A stretch of DNA of 64,000 nucleotides from Palsa-892 sp035556215 (GCA_035556215.1 DATMFI010000020.1:1-64000); one strand, 5' to 3'. Counted from the first letter of the stretch, positions 23,901-32,912 are shown. Notes: a model not told the origin generated them from the sequence alone. Translations and numbers: made by a program.

Positions 23901-24668
23901 TCAGAAAAACGAATTGTCCTTGCCCATCGGATCGCGCGGGCGATTTTCGTTCGATTTCTTCAGGAGTTTAATCAGCTCCTGCGGCACATGCATGTTCGGA
24001 TTCGGCGCATCGAGACCGACGAACTTCGCGATGTCCATGCCGAACGAATTGCAGTTGTAGCCCGCGCCGTGCCAGGTCGAGTGCGAACTCTGCAGCTTCT
24101 TGATGTAGGGAACGAGCTTGTTGTATTCGGCCTCCGAGAGCGCGACGCAGTATTTCGCGGCGAGGAACTGCTCGTCGATGTCGCCGTCGCTCGCGCCTGT
24201 CTCTGCCGGCACCGGCATCCAGATGCCGATCGTGTACTGCGTTGAATCACCCTTCGGGTGCAGGCCGGCGACCTTGTAGCTCGCGAAAGAATTGCCGCTG
24301 CCGAGCTTGCCGTAAAGAACGAAGGTGTGGCCCCAGCTCGCGGCGTTGCGCGCGCGGAATTCGACGAAGTACGGCTTGCCGGCAACGCGGGGACACGCCT
24401 TCGAATTCACCGGGATCCGGATGTATTTCGTCTCGGGACTTTCGGAATAGGGATTGATCATCCGCCCGCCGCTCGCGGTAACGCGTGTCGTTGGCAGCTT
24501 CTTCTCGCCGCCCACCGAGGCCGCCTTGGGCGCCGCGGCTGTATTTTTCTCGGCTTTGGGAGCGTCCGTTGCGCTTTGCGCGCCCGCAGGCATCGCCGCG
24601 GCAACTGTGAGCAGCGCGAATGCGCCAAGTGTGGAAATAAAGGCCGGAAGAATTCTTACGCCGCGCAT
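23901..24668 (-). CDS. Secreted protein with a permuted NlpC/P60-like His-Cys pattern
   Basis: This protein of about 255 residues has a signal peptide (cleavage near Ala30) and an alanine/lysine-rich linker, then a compact domain from about residue 78. The domain has WGHTFVLYGKLG (His114) early and GYNCNSFGMDIAKF (Cys206) late. That is the order of a circularly permuted papain-like fold, as in LRAT/DUF4105-type relatives of NlpC/P60. If so it may be a periplasmic amidase or acyltransferase acting on peptidoglycan or lipid. The family is not recognised with certainty. The ATG at 24668 is preferred because GAGAGG lies 8 bp upstream; an ATG at 24689 is also in frame. Confidence 0.55.
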   Translation of the reverse strand: MRGVRILPAFISTLGAFALLTVAAAMPAGAQSATDAPKAEKNTAAAPKAASVGGEKKLPTTRVTASGGRMINPYSESPETKYIRIPVNSKACPRVAGKPYFVEFRARNAASWGHTFVLYGKLGSGNSFASYKVAGLHPKGDSTQYTIGIWMPVPAETGASDGDIDEQFLAAKYCVALSEAEYNKLVPYIKKLQSSHSTWHGAGYNCNSFGMDIAKFVGLDAPNPNMHVPQELIKLLKKSNENRPRDPMGKDNSFF

Positions 24669-24874
24669 CGGAATGCCTCTCGCCGTCATTTTTTAGCTGA
24701 AGAGCGGGTAGCCATGATCTTCGGTGAAATCGTGGCTTGCAAGAGCGGCGCCGTGGAAAACAGTCTCGGCTCGAACGAACGAACGCACCGGAACGAATGC
24801 GATCAGCCTATCGCCAGAAAGAATAAGCGCCTCGCGCCGACAGGCGGCGAGAGGCGCAAATCCTCAAGGAAGAA

Positions 24875-24900
24875 CAAAAAAGCCGGCTGAGCCGACTTTT
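24875..24900 (-). terminator. Rho-independent terminator after the small lipoprotein
   Basis: On the minus strand the hairpin AGTCGGC-TCA-GCCGGCT (one G-U pair) is flanked by As and followed by TTTTTTG. It lies 10 bp after the stop of the 35-residue lipoprotein gene. Confidence 0.75.
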
Positions 24901-24909
24901 CTGAATCTA

Positions 24910-25017
24910 TTAGCCCTTGGCGACGACCGGCGCTTTGCCGTACGGCGCTTTGCCGGCGCAGCCAGCGGCGCTGAGCAGCGCGAGCACGGCGGCAGATGCG
25001 ATCAGGATCTTCTTCAT
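24910..25017 (-). CDS. 35-residue lipoprotein
   Basis: This small gene was found by direct reading. The product begins MKKILIASAAVLALLSAAGC, an n-region with two lysines, a hydrophobic core and a lipobox SAAGC with the lipidated cysteine at residue 20. A 15-residue tail follows that repeats KAPYGKAP and ends VVAKG. AAAGCCCCCT-type purine-rich sequence lies before the ATG (GGGGCTTTCCC), and a good terminator lies 10 bp downstream, so it looks like a monocistronic unit. Tiny entericidin-like lipoproteins of unknown function are common in Hyphomicrobiales. The lipobox and terminator support it; function is unknown. Confidence 0.65.
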   Translation of the reverse strand: MKKILIASAAVLALLSAAGCAGKAPYGKAPVVAKG

Positions 25018-25314
25018 GGGAAAGCCCCCTCGAGGTGGTGACGTGAAGTAAACTAGTGGTACGCAAACTCTCGCAGTAAAACTACGCTGACTCTGCTTTG
25101 TTAACCACGAAAAATCCGTTTACGGGAGCGATTGTTGGCCCGTGTGGCACTGCGGCAACACTAATATTCGGCATGAGTATTATCATATAAATAGCTGATA
25201 AATATAGATTATATCGATATCTCGTCACACATTCGCGCACAACAAAATGACTTGGCGGAATCTCGGCACCCAATTACTAGTGCTCACCGTACGCAATCTA
25301 TCAGCAGGAATCCC
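25018..25314. other. AT-rich intergenic region
   Basis: This 297 bp divergent region lies between the small lipoprotein and the L,D-transpeptidase genes. About 25165-25225 is strikingly AT-rich (for example TATAAATAGCTGATAAATATAG). It must hold promoters for both genes, but I see no recognisable operator or RNA gene. A 63-codon minus-strand frame covering 25082-25273 does not look like protein. Confidence 0.5.
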
Positions 25315-25833
25315 ATGCGCCTTCCGCTCCGCTCGATTGGATGCCTTGTCGCCCTTTTGGCGATTCTCGCGATCGGCTTTGCCCCCAAGCAGGCAAATGC
25401 TCGTGAAATTGTAAATTTCAATGAAGGTTCGGCCGGCCAGATCATCATCAAAACCGGCCAGCGCCGTCTCTACTACGTCCTCGGCGGCGGCAAGGCGATT
25501 CGCTATCCCGTCGGCGTCGGCCGCCTCGGCAAGCAGTGGCAGGGTAATGCCTTCATCACCTCGACCCGCCTGAAGCCGGACTGGGCGCCGCCCGCCGAGA
25601 TTATCCGGGACAAGCCTTCCATTCCCCGCCTGATCCGCGGCGGCGCGCCCAACAACCCGATGGGCGCCGCGGCGCTGACCCTCAGCAACGGCGAATATGC
25701 CATCCACGGCACCAACGCACCGGGCTCGATCGGCCGCTTCGTCTCTTACGGCTGCATCCGCATGCAGAACGCCGATATCATGGACCTCTACAGCCGCGTC
25801 CATATCGGCACGCCGGTCACGGTCACCAAATAG
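25315..25833 (+). CDS. L,D-transpeptidase (YkuD/ErfK family)
   Basis: This 172-residue periplasmic enzyme would form 3-3 cross-links in peptidoglycan or attach proteins to it. It has a signal peptide with cleavage after ANA (residue 29). The YkuD domain active site has His131 in AIHGTNAPGSIG and Cys147 in SYGCIRM, with tyrosine where many members have histidine (SHGC). The domain begins at QIIIKTGQRRLYYVL. The ATG at 25315 gives a proper signal peptide; a longer frame from 25252 would bury it. An LdtR-type regulator, known to control L,D-transpeptidase genes in relatives, is encoded 20 kb away. Confidence 0.88.
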   Translation: MRLPLRSIGCLVALLAILAIGFAPKQANAREIVNFNEGSAGQIIIKTGQRRLYYVLGGGKAIRYPVGVGRLGKQWQGNAFITSTRLKPDWAPPAEIIRDKPSIPRLIRGGAPNNPMGAAALTLSNGEYAIHGTNAPGSIGRFVSYGCIRMQNADIMDLYSRVHIGTPVTVTK

Positions 25834-25848
25834 CGCCGCTGTCCGCAG

Positions 25849-28026
25849 CTAGGCAGACTCAGTTTTATGCGGCCCGGCATCCTGCCGGGCCTTTACGTTG
25901 TCCAGCACTTCGCGGATCTTGGCGGCAAGGCTCGCCTGCGTCAGCGGCTTCTGGATCAGCGCAACGCAGCGATCGAGCCGGCCCTGGTGGACGATCGCGT
26001 TGCGCGAATAGCCGGTCATGTACAACACTTTGATGTTCGGGTATCGCGCCTGCAATTCTTCCGCGAGTTGCCGTCCGTTGTTGCCGGGCAGCATGACATC
26101 GGTGAGCAGAAGATCGATCTTGCCTTCTTCGCGCTCGGCGATCTTGACGGCCGATGCCGCCTCCGGCGCGTCGAACACGCGATAGTTCATATCGCCTAGG
26201 ATTTCGACAACATAGCCGCGCACGGCCTCGTCGTCCTCGACCACAAGGATCGTTTCGTTTTGCCCATCGCGCGGCTTTTCGATCGGCGCTTCATGTGCCG
26301 GCAACTCACCGCCAATCAGGCGCGGCAGATAGATTTTTACGGTCGTGCCTTCGCCCGGCTCGCTGTAAATCTTGACGTGTCCGCCTGACTGCTTGGCGTA
26401 GCCATAGACCTGACTGAGACCAAGGCCGGTGCCCTCGCCCGCCGCCTTGGTCGTGAAGAACGGCTCGAACGCCTTCTCCAGCGTTTCGCGGCTCATGCCC
26501 TGGCCGGTATCGGTGACCGAAATCTGGACGTATTGCCCCACCGTCACATCGGTATGCGCGCGCGCATAATTCTCGTCGAGAAATGTATTGTTGGTCTCGA
26601 CCGTGAGCTTGCCGCCGCCGGGCATCGCGTCGCGCGCATTGACGGCGAGATTGAGGATCGCCGATTCGAGCTGAACCGGATCGACCTCGACCTGCCACAA
26701 GCCCGCCGCGCCGACGATTTCGATCTCATAGGCTTCGCCAAGCGACTGCCGCAGCATGTCCGCCATGCCTTGCACGAGCTTATCGGGACGCACCGGGCGC
26801 GGCTCGAGAGGCTGGCGTCGCGAGAATGCGAGGAGACGCTGGGTCAGCGAGGCGGCGCGGCGCGCTCCCTGCATCGCATTTTTCATGAATGTCTCGAGCC
26901 GGGCTGTGGCATCGGCGCCGCCCTTCGACAGCGCTCTTTGCGCGAGATCCAGATTGCCGATGATGATCGTCAGCAAATTGTTGAAATCGTGCGCGACGCC
27001 GCCGGTGAGCTGGCCGATCGCTTCCATCTTTTGCGATTGCCGCAAGGCTTCTTCCGCCTGCGCGCGCCGTTCCGTTTCGTTGTACAATCGCCGTGTCCGC
27101 TGCAACGTCAGCCCCGTGATCGCGAACAGCAGCGCCGTCGCGGGAATGCCGAAGATCAGATGGATCGCCATCGTCGAGACCCATTCGCTGAACAGCGCCG
27201 AGGTCGTGACGCCGGCCATTGCATAGACCGGATAGCCTTCGATTTTTCGATAGCCGATCTGGCGCTCGATGCCGTCGAGCACCGAGACGACAGTGAACGT
27301 GCCGCTCGCCGAACTCGTTCTTGCCGCCAGGGCGATTTGCGTGCTGCCGCCAAGTGTACCCTCGCGTGCGGGATAACGCGCAAGAAAGCCGCCGTCGTCG
27401 CGCACCAGCGCGTAATAATTCGCCGGCGACGGCGAGAGCTCCGTGAAAAAAGTCTGGAAAACCGCCGGCGAGATCGATGCTTCGACCACGCCATGAAAGC
27501 CGCCCTTCTCCGGATGCAGCCGCCGGCTGACGCTGAATACCTGCTTGCCGACACGGACGCGCGGCTTGAACACTTCGCCGATATAAACGCCGTGGTCCGC
27601 TTCCCGGTTGGCGTAGAAATAGTCGCGATCGGCGTAGTTGTTTCCGGGCGGCAGCGGATAGAGCGCGCTGGTCGCCAGTGCATCGCCCTTGTCATCGATG
27701 ATCCAAAGCGATTCGATAAATCGATTAGTCATATCGAGCCGTTTGATTTTTTCGTGCAGGCTGCGCTCATTCGCCCGGATGGCGTCGGCCGACATGCCTT
27801 CCGTGATCTGATCGACAACGCTCAGCGCGAAAGCCGCCGATTGAAAGATATTGCGGGTCTGCTCATGAAGAACGCCGAGTTCGCGCGCAATGCGCTCTTC
27901 GGCATTTCTGTGGACGTTGTTATGAGCGACCCATGCCGCGTAGCAGAACAGCGCGACAGGCAGCAACAACGAAGCCGCCATCATCATCTTGAGCATACGG
28001 GTGGCAGCGGCGCGAGGCGTCGGCAT
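25849..28026 (-). CDS. Hybrid sensor histidine kinase
   Basis: This 725-residue membrane-bound hybrid kinase has a first membrane helix near residue 15-30 and a periplasmic Cache-like sensor domain (to about residue 280). A second helix (IHLIFGIPATALLFAITGL) follows. Next come a dimerisation domain with the phospho-accepting His near residue 345 (GGVAHDFNNLL) and an ATPase domain (NLAVNARDAMPGGG, GTGLGLSQVYG). The C-terminal receiver domain has its phospho-acceptor Asp near residue 643 (LLLTDVMLPG). No DNA-binding regulator is encoded next to it, so the output partner is elsewhere. It lies in the same direction 119 bp after livM. Confidence 0.9.
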   Translation of the reverse strand: MPTPRAAATRMLKMMMAASLLLPVALFCYAAWVAHNNVHRNAEERIARELGVLHEQTRNIFQSAAFALSVVDQITEGMSADAIRANERSLHEKIKRLDMTNRFIESLWIIDDKGDALATSALYPLPPGNNYADRDYFYANREADHGVYIGEVFKPRVRVGKQVFSVSRRLHPEKGGFHGVVEASISPAVFQTFFTELSPSPANYYALVRDDGGFLARYPAREGTLGGSTQIALAARTSSASGTFTVVSVLDGIERQIGYRKIEGYPVYAMAGVTTSALFSEWVSTMAIHLIFGIPATALLFAITGLTLQRTRRLYNETERRAQAEEALRQSQKMEAIGQLTGGVAHDFNNLLTIIIGNLDLAQRALSKGGADATARLETFMKNAMQGARRAASLTQRLLAFSRRQPLEPRPVRPDKLVQGMADMLRQSLGEAYEIEIVGAAGLWQVEVDPVQLESAILNLAVNARDAMPGGGKLTVETNNTFLDENYARAHTDVTVGQYVQISVTDTGQGMSRETLEKAFEPFFTTKAAGEGTGLGLSQVYGYAKQSGGHVKIYSEPGEGTTVKIYLPRLIGGELPAHEAPIEKPRDGQNETILVVEDDEAVRGYVVEILGDMNYRVFDAPEAASAVKIAEREEGKIDLLLTDVMLPGNNGRQLAEELQARYPNIKVLYMTGYSRNAIVHQGRLDRCVALIQKPLTQASLAAKIREVLDNVKARQDAGPHKTESA

Positions 28027-28145
28027 CCATCAATATCTCGTAAGAAATAATATCCTGCATAGCATCGCTTCTCGCCTTCGCCTAACGGCGGCGGCAAGAT
28101 GTCGGCCATCCGACATTCGGGAGTCGTGACGGTAGAATGTTCTGC

Positions 28146-29114
28146 TCAGAGGCGAATGCGTAAATAATTGGCGATCTCGCCGATGATACCGCGCCGGAAT
28201 AGCAGCACGCAGGCGACGAAGATGACGCCCTGAATGACCGTCACCCATTGGCCGAAACCCGCGAGATAACTTTGCATCGCAACAATGACGAAGGCGCCGA
28301 CGACCGGGCCGAATACGGTGCCGAGGCCGCCCACCAGCGTCATCAGCACGACTTCGCCCGACATCGTCCAGTGCACGTCGGTGAGCGAGGCAAGCTGGAA
28401 GACCACGGCTTTCAACGCGCCGGCAAGACCCGCGAGCGATGCCGACAGGACGAAAGCCAGCAGCTTGTAACGCTCGGTCTTGTAACCGAGCGAAATCGCG
28501 CGCGGCTCGTTCTCGCGGATCGCTTTCAGCACCTCGCCGAACGGCGAGTAGATGATGCGATAGATCAGCAGGAACGCTCCGAGGAAGACCGCGAGCACGA
28601 AGAAGTACATCGTGATTTCATCGCCGAGCGGAATGAGGCCAAGCAACTTGCCGCGCTGCACGCCCTGAATGCCGTCCTCGCCATGCGTGAACGGCGCCTG
28701 CAGCGCGAAGAAGAACATCATCTGCGCGAGCGCGAGCGTGATCATCGCAAAGTAAATGCCCTGGCGCCGGATCGCGAGAAGACCGGCGAGGATTCCGAGC
28801 CCGCCTGCCCCGAGGGTCGCAACGATAATCGCGAGTTCCGGCGTGAGCCCAACTTCCTTGAGAAGATGCGCGCTGAAATACGACGCCCAGCCGAAGAACA
28901 ATGCGTGGCCGAACGACAAAAGCCCGACATAACCGATCAGGAGGTTGAAGGCGCAGGCAAACAGCGCGAAGCACAGCGCCTTCATCAGGAACAGCGGATA
29001 GACGACAGCAGGCGCGACGACGAGCACAGCCGTCATCACCGCGAGCGCGATCATCTCGCTTCTCGAATTGGCCGGGCTTGCCGGGGCGCCGATGGTTTCC
29101 GTCGCGTTCGCCAT
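28146..29114 (-). CDS. livM: Branched-chain amino acid ABC transporter permease LivM
   Basis: This 322-residue inner membrane permease has about eight to nine hydrophobic segments and the family motif LIGYVGLLSFGHALFFG near residue 60. The cytoplasmic coupling loop is SPFGEVLKAIRENEPRA near residue 195. It pairs with LivH to form the channel of a high-affinity amino acid (or related compound) importer. It starts one base after the livH stop. Some LivHM systems import urea, amides or aromatic acids, so the substrate is not fixed. Confidence 0.9.
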   Translation of the reverse strand: MANATETIGAPASPANSRSEMIALAVMTAVLVVAPAVVYPLFLMKALCFALFACAFNLLIGYVGLLSFGHALFFGWASYFSAHLLKEVGLTPELAIIVATLGAGGLGILAGLLAIRRQGIYFAMITLALAQMMFFFALQAPFTHGEDGIQGVQRGKLLGLIPLGDEITMYFFVLAVFLGAFLLIYRIIYSPFGEVLKAIRENEPRAISLGYKTERYKLLAFVLSASLAGLAGALKAVVFQLASLTDVHWTMSGEVVLMTLVGGLGTVFGPVVGAFVIVAMQSYLAGFGQWVTVIQGVIFVACVLLFRRGIIGEIANYLRIRL

Positions 29115-29115
29115 C

Positions 29116-30000
29116 TCACCCTCTTCCGAACAGGCCCGCCGGGCGGATCAGCAGCACGATCGCCATGATGACGAAAATAACGGTGCTCGATGCCTCGGGG
29201 AAAAACACTTTCGTCAGGCCTTCGGCAACGCCGAGCCCGAAACCGGTGATGATCGCACCCATGATCGAACCCATGCCGCCGATCACGACCACTGCGAACA
29301 CGACGATGATGATGTCCGAGCCCATCTGCGGGCTGACGTTGTAGATCGGCGCTGCCATCACGCCGGCGAAGGCGGCAAGCGCCACGCCGAAACCATAGGT
29401 CAGCGTGATCATGCGCGGCACATTGATGCCGAACGAGCGCACCAGCGTCGGGTTCTCCGTCGCCGCGCGCAAGTAAGCGCCAAGCCGCGTCTTCTCGATC
29501 ACGAACCATGTCGCAAGGCAAACGGCGAGCGACGCCCCGACCACCCAGCCGCGATAATTCGGCAGGAACATGAAACCGAGATTATGACCCCCGGCGAGCG
29601 ATGACGGCATCTGATACGGCAGCCCCGAGGCGCCGAAATAATTGCGGAACACGCCCTCGATGACGAGCGCGAGGCCGAAGGTCAGCAGCAGCCCGTAAAG
29701 ATGATCGAGCTTGTAGAGTTGCTTCAGCATCGTGCGCTCGATGATGACGCCGGTGATGCCGACGATGATCGGCGCGACAATCAGCGCGCCCCAATAACCG
29801 ATGCCGGTATATTGCAGGAGGAGATACGCGGCGAACGCGCCCATCATGTATTGGGCGCCATGCGCGAAATTGATGATGTTGAGCATGCCGAAGATGACGG
29901 CAAGCCCGAGCGATAGCAGCGCGTAGAACGAGCCGTTGATCAGCCCGATCAGGAGCTGGCCGAACAAAGCCTGCGAAGGGATGCCGAAAATCTCGAACAT
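29116..30000 (-). CDS. livH: Branched-chain amino acid ABC transporter permease LivH
   Basis: This 294-residue permease begins MFEIFGIPSQALFGQLLIGL. It shows the conserved NGSFYALLSLGLAVIFGMLNIINFAHG near residue 22, the signature of the LivH family, and the cytoplasmic EKTRLGAYLRAATENP loop near 173. The frame is open 16 codons further upstream, but that segment runs into the intergenic hairpin; the ATG at 30000 is chosen. It forms the transmembrane pore with LivM. Confidence 0.92.
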   Translation of the reverse strand: MFEIFGIPSQALFGQLLIGLINGSFYALLSLGLAVIFGMLNIINFAHGAQYMMGAFAAYLLLQYTGIGYWGALIVAPIIVGITGVIIERTMLKQLYKLDHLYGLLLTFGLALVIEGVFRNYFGASGLPYQMPSSLAGGHNLGFMFLPNYRGWVVGASLAVCLATWFVIEKTRLGAYLRAATENPTLVRSFGINVPRMITLTYGFGVALAAFAGVMAAPIYNVSPQMGSDIIIVVFAVVVIGGMGSIMGAIITGFGLGVAEGLTKVFFPEASSTVIFVIMAIVLLIRPAGLFGRG

Positions 30001-30018
30001 GAAGCTCTCTCGTGAAAA

Positions 30019-30045
30019 CGAGGGGCGGGTTCCGCCCGCCCCTCG
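30019..30045 (-). terminator. Strong intercistronic hairpin between livK and livH
   Basis: A perfect 11 bp G+C-rich stem (CGAGGGGCGGG and its complement) encloses the loop TTCCG and is followed on the minus strand by GTTTTCACG. It sits between the livK stop and the livH start. It could act as a partial terminator, or protect the 3' end of the abundant livK message, giving more binding protein than permease. Confidence 0.6.
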
Positions 30046-30062
30046 CAACGATCACAGGGCGA

Positions 30063-31286
30063 TCAGCTCTTCACGAGCGGGCAGCCGCCTTCCTTGAGCG
30101 GGCGGAACGCTTCTTCCGCCGGGATGGTGGCGCGCAGCTTGTAGAAGTCGCCGGGCTTCTTCGATTCCGACGGCTTCTTCACTTCGAAGAGATAGGCCGG
30201 ATGGATCTTGCGGCCATCCTGACGAACGATACCCTTGCCGAACAGCACGTCGTCGGTCGGCATCTTCTTCATTTCCGCGACGACCGCGGCGCCGTCCTTC
30301 GACTGCTTCAGCGCGGCAACCGCCTTGAGGTAGTGCAGCGTGCTGGAATAGACGCCGGCATGGATCATGGTCGGCACCTTGCCGTTCGGGCCGCCCGCCG
30401 CGTGCCAGCGCTTGGTCCATTCACGGTTGGCGTCGTTCATGTCCCAGTACCAGGTCGCGGTGAGCACGAGGCCCTGCGCCGTCTCCAGACCAAGCGCGTT
30501 GACGTCGCTCGAGAACACCAGAAGACCGGCAAGGCTCTGGCCGCCCTTCACGATGCCGAATTCGGCCGCCTGCTTGATCGAGTTGATGGTGTCGCCGCCC
30601 GCGTTCGCAAGACCGATCACCTTCGCCTTCGACGACTGCGCCTGCAGCAGGAACGATGAGAAGTCCGAGGTATTGAGCGGGTGCCGGACCTTGCCGAGCA
30701 CCTTACCGCCGTTCTTCTCGACGACCGCCGCGGTGTCGCGCTCGAGCGCGTGGCCGAACGCGTAATCGGCGGTCAGGAAGAACCAGGTATCGCCACCCGT
30801 CTTCACCATCGCCTTGCCGGTGCCGTTCGCCAGCATCCAGGTGTCGTAGGCCCAGTGGATCGTATTCGGATTGCACTTCGCGCCGGTGAGATCCGACGAG
30901 GCCGGACCGTTGGCCAGGAAGACCTTGTTCTTGTTCGCCGCGACCTGGCTGACCGCGAGCGCGACGCCCGAGTTCGGAATGTCGACGATCATGTCAACGC
31001 CGTCGGCATCAAACCACTTCGTTGCGATCGACGAGCCGACGTCCGGCTTGTTCTGGTGGTCGCCCGAGACGATCTCGACCTTGATGTTCGGATGCGTCTT
31101 GTTGAAGTCCTCGACGGCAAGCTTGGCGGCGGCGACCGAACCGGGTCCGCCGATGTCCTGATAGAGGCTGGACATATCGCTGAGCACACCGATCTTCACC
31201 GTCTGCGTGCCGGATTGCGCGTAGGCCGCGGCGCCCAATCCAAGGGCGACAACGGCTGCGGCGACGGCACCAATCATTTTCTTCAT
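30063..31286 (-). CDS. livK: ABC transporter substrate-binding protein, branched-chain amino acid type
   Basis: This 407-residue periplasmic binding protein has a cleavable signal peptide (MKKMIGAVAAAVVALGLGAA, cleavage after AYA). The type I periplasmic fold begins KIGVLSDMSSLYQDIGGPGS, and the loop GDHQNKPDVGSSIATKW near residue 75 is typical of this family. The ligand could be branched-chain amino acids, an amide or an aromatic acid; several paralogues of this subfamily bind non-amino-acid ligands. It lies between the ATPase genes and the permease genes. Confidence 0.87.
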   Translation of the reverse strand: MKKMIGAVAAAVVALGLGAAAYAQSGTQTVKIGVLSDMSSLYQDIGGPGSVAAAKLAVEDFNKTHPNIKVEIVSGDHQNKPDVGSSIATKWFDADGVDMIVDIPNSGVALAVSQVAANKNKVFLANGPASSDLTGAKCNPNTIHWAYDTWMLANGTGKAMVKTGGDTWFFLTADYAFGHALERDTAAVVEKNGGKVLGKVRHPLNTSDFSSFLLQAQSSKAKVIGLANAGGDTINSIKQAAEFGIVKGGQSLAGLLVFSSDVNALGLETAQGLVLTATWYWDMNDANREWTKRWHAAGGPNGKVPTMIHAGVYSSTLHYLKAVAALKQSKDGAAVVAEMKKMPTDDVLFGKGIVRQDGRKIHPAYLFEVKKPSESKKPGDFYKLRATIPAEEAFRPLKEGGCPLVKS

Positions 31287-31331
31287 TACTTCCTCCCTTG
31301 GTGCGGGCGACAGCCCGAAACAAAACTTGAA

Positions 31332-32042
31332 TTAAACTCCGAGATATTCGTGCAGCTTATCCCGTTTCGCATCGAGTTCGGAATTCTTGAACTTTTCAAC
31401 GACCTTGCCGTGCTCCATGACGTAGAAGCGATCGGCCACGGTCGCCGCGAAGCGGAAATTCTGCTCGACCAGCAAAATCGTGAAGCCCTGCTCTTTCAGC
31501 ATCCCGATCGTGCGGCCGATCTGCTGAATGATAACCGGAGCAAGGCCCTCCGTCGGCTCATCAAGAAGTAGCAACCTGGCGCCGGTCCTGAGAATGCGGC
31601 CGATTGCCAGCATCTGCTGTTCGCCGCCCGAAAGCTTGGTGCCCTGGCTGTGCAGGCGCTCCTTCAGGTTCGGGAACAGTTCGAATACCTGCTCGGCCGA
31701 AAGCCCGCCCGGCCTGAGCTGGGGCGGAAGGAACAGGTTTTCTTCGACATCGAGGCTCGCGAAGATACCGCGCTCCTCGGGGCAGAACGCAACGCCGGTT
31801 CGCGCGATCTTGTCGGAGGTGAGCTTGATCAGCTCCCTGCCCTCCATCTTCACCGAGCCCTGGCGCTGGCCGACGATGCCCATGATCGATTTCAGCGTCG
31901 TCGTCTTGCCCGCGCCGTTGCGGCCGAGCAGCGTCACGACCTCGCCGGGAAACACTTCGAAATCGACGCCATGCAAAATGTGCGACTCGCCGTACCACGC
32001 CTGCAGGTTCTGAACCGAAAGGAGCGGCGCGCGATCAAGCAT
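31332..32042 (-). CDS. livF: ABC transporter ATP-binding protein LivF
   Basis: This 236-residue cytoplasmic ATPase has Walker A GRNGAGKTT near residue 38, signature LSGGEQQML near 138, and Walker B LLLLDEPTEGLAP near 157. The VTLLGRNGAGKTTTLKSI and EERGIFASLDVEENL segments are typical of LivF. Its start overlaps the livG stop by 8 bp, so the two ATPases are translated together. Confidence 0.93.
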   Translation of the reverse strand: MLDRAPLLSVQNLQAWYGESHILHGVDFEVFPGEVVTLLGRNGAGKTTTLKSIMGIVGQRQGSVKMEGRELIKLTSDKIARTGVAFCPEERGIFASLDVEENLFLPPQLRPGGLSAEQVFELFPNLKERLHSQGTKLSGGEQQMLAIGRILRTGARLLLLDEPTEGLAPVIIQQIGRTIGMLKEQGFTILLVEQNFRFAATVADRFYVMEHGKVVEKFKNSELDAKRDKLHEYLGV

Positions 32043-32808
32043 GGCCCGTCCCCATATAGGCTTCGCGCACTTGCGGATCCTTCGACACCGTTTCGTAATT
32101 GCCTTCGGCGAGCACGCGCCCGCGCGTCAGCACCGTGATCTTGTCCGAGAGATTGGCGACGACGGAAAGATTGTGCTCGACCATCAGCACGGTACGGTTC
32201 GCCGAAACCTGTTTGATGAGCGCCGCAATGCGGTCGATGTCCTCGTGCCCCATGCCGGCCATCGGCTCGTCCAGCAGCATCATCTCCGGATCGAGCGCGA
32301 GCGTCGTCGCGATCTCGAGCGCACGCTTGCGGCCATAGGGCAACTCGACCGCCTGCCAATCCGAGAATGACGAAAGCCCGACGGCTTCCACCAGTTCATA
32401 CGCTCGCTCGTTGTATTCGTTCAGGATGTTGCGCGAATGCCAGAAATCGAACGACGTGCCGCGCTTGCGCTGAAGCGCGATGCGGACATTTTCCAGCACC
32501 GAAAGATGCGGAAATACCGCCGAAATCTGGAACGAGCGGACGAGCCCGAGCCGCGCGACATCCGCCGGCGCAAGCGACGTGATGTCATTGCCCTTGTAGG
32601 TGATCTTGCCGCGCGTCGGGGTAAGAAATTTGGTGAGCAGATTGAAACAGGTCGTCTTGCCTGCACCGTTCGGGCCGATCAGCGCATGAATCGTCCCCCG
32701 TTCGACGCGAAGGTTGACACCACTCACCGCGACGAAACCGGCAAACTCCTTGGTCAAATCCTCGGTCTCGAGGATCGTCTCACCACGCATTGACGCAACA
32801 GCCCCCAT
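32035..32808 (-). CDS. livG: ABC transporter ATP-binding protein LivG
   Basis: This 257-residue ATPase has Walker A GPNGAGKTT near residue 44 and the family-specific long segment FQISAVFPHLSVLENVRIAL. Walker B is MMLLDEPMAGMGHEDIDRI. The ABC signature position reads LPYGRKRALEIA, the usual LivG form rather than LSGGQ. It is the first gene of the livGFKHM operon. The start at 32808 is given; an ATG at 32790 is also possible. Confidence 0.92.
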   Translation of the reverse strand: MGAVASMRGETILETEDLTKEFAGFVAVSGVNLRVERGTIHALIGPNGAGKTTCFNLLTKFLTPTRGKITYKGNDITSLAPADVARLGLVRSFQISAVFPHLSVLENVRIALQRKRGTSFDFWHSRNILNEYNERAYELVEAVGLSSFSDWQAVELPYGRKRALEIATTLALDPEMMLLDEPMAGMGHEDIDRIAALIKQVSANRTVLMVEHNLSVVANLSDKITVLTRGRVLAEGNYETVSKDPQVREAYMGTGHA

Positions 32809-32912
32809 CCATCCGGGAGATATTGTTCACGGGAATAATGCCCTCGTCCAGAGGTCTCCCGTGGAAGATACGATAAAATCTGACGAAAAGGCTGGCATAA
32901 CGGCGGAGGAAT

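Noticed and set aside
25082..25273. A 63-codon minus-strand frame in the AT-rich region before the L,D-transpeptidase
   Set aside because: It spans the likely promoter region, has no Shine-Dalgarno-supported start and no recognisable protein features.
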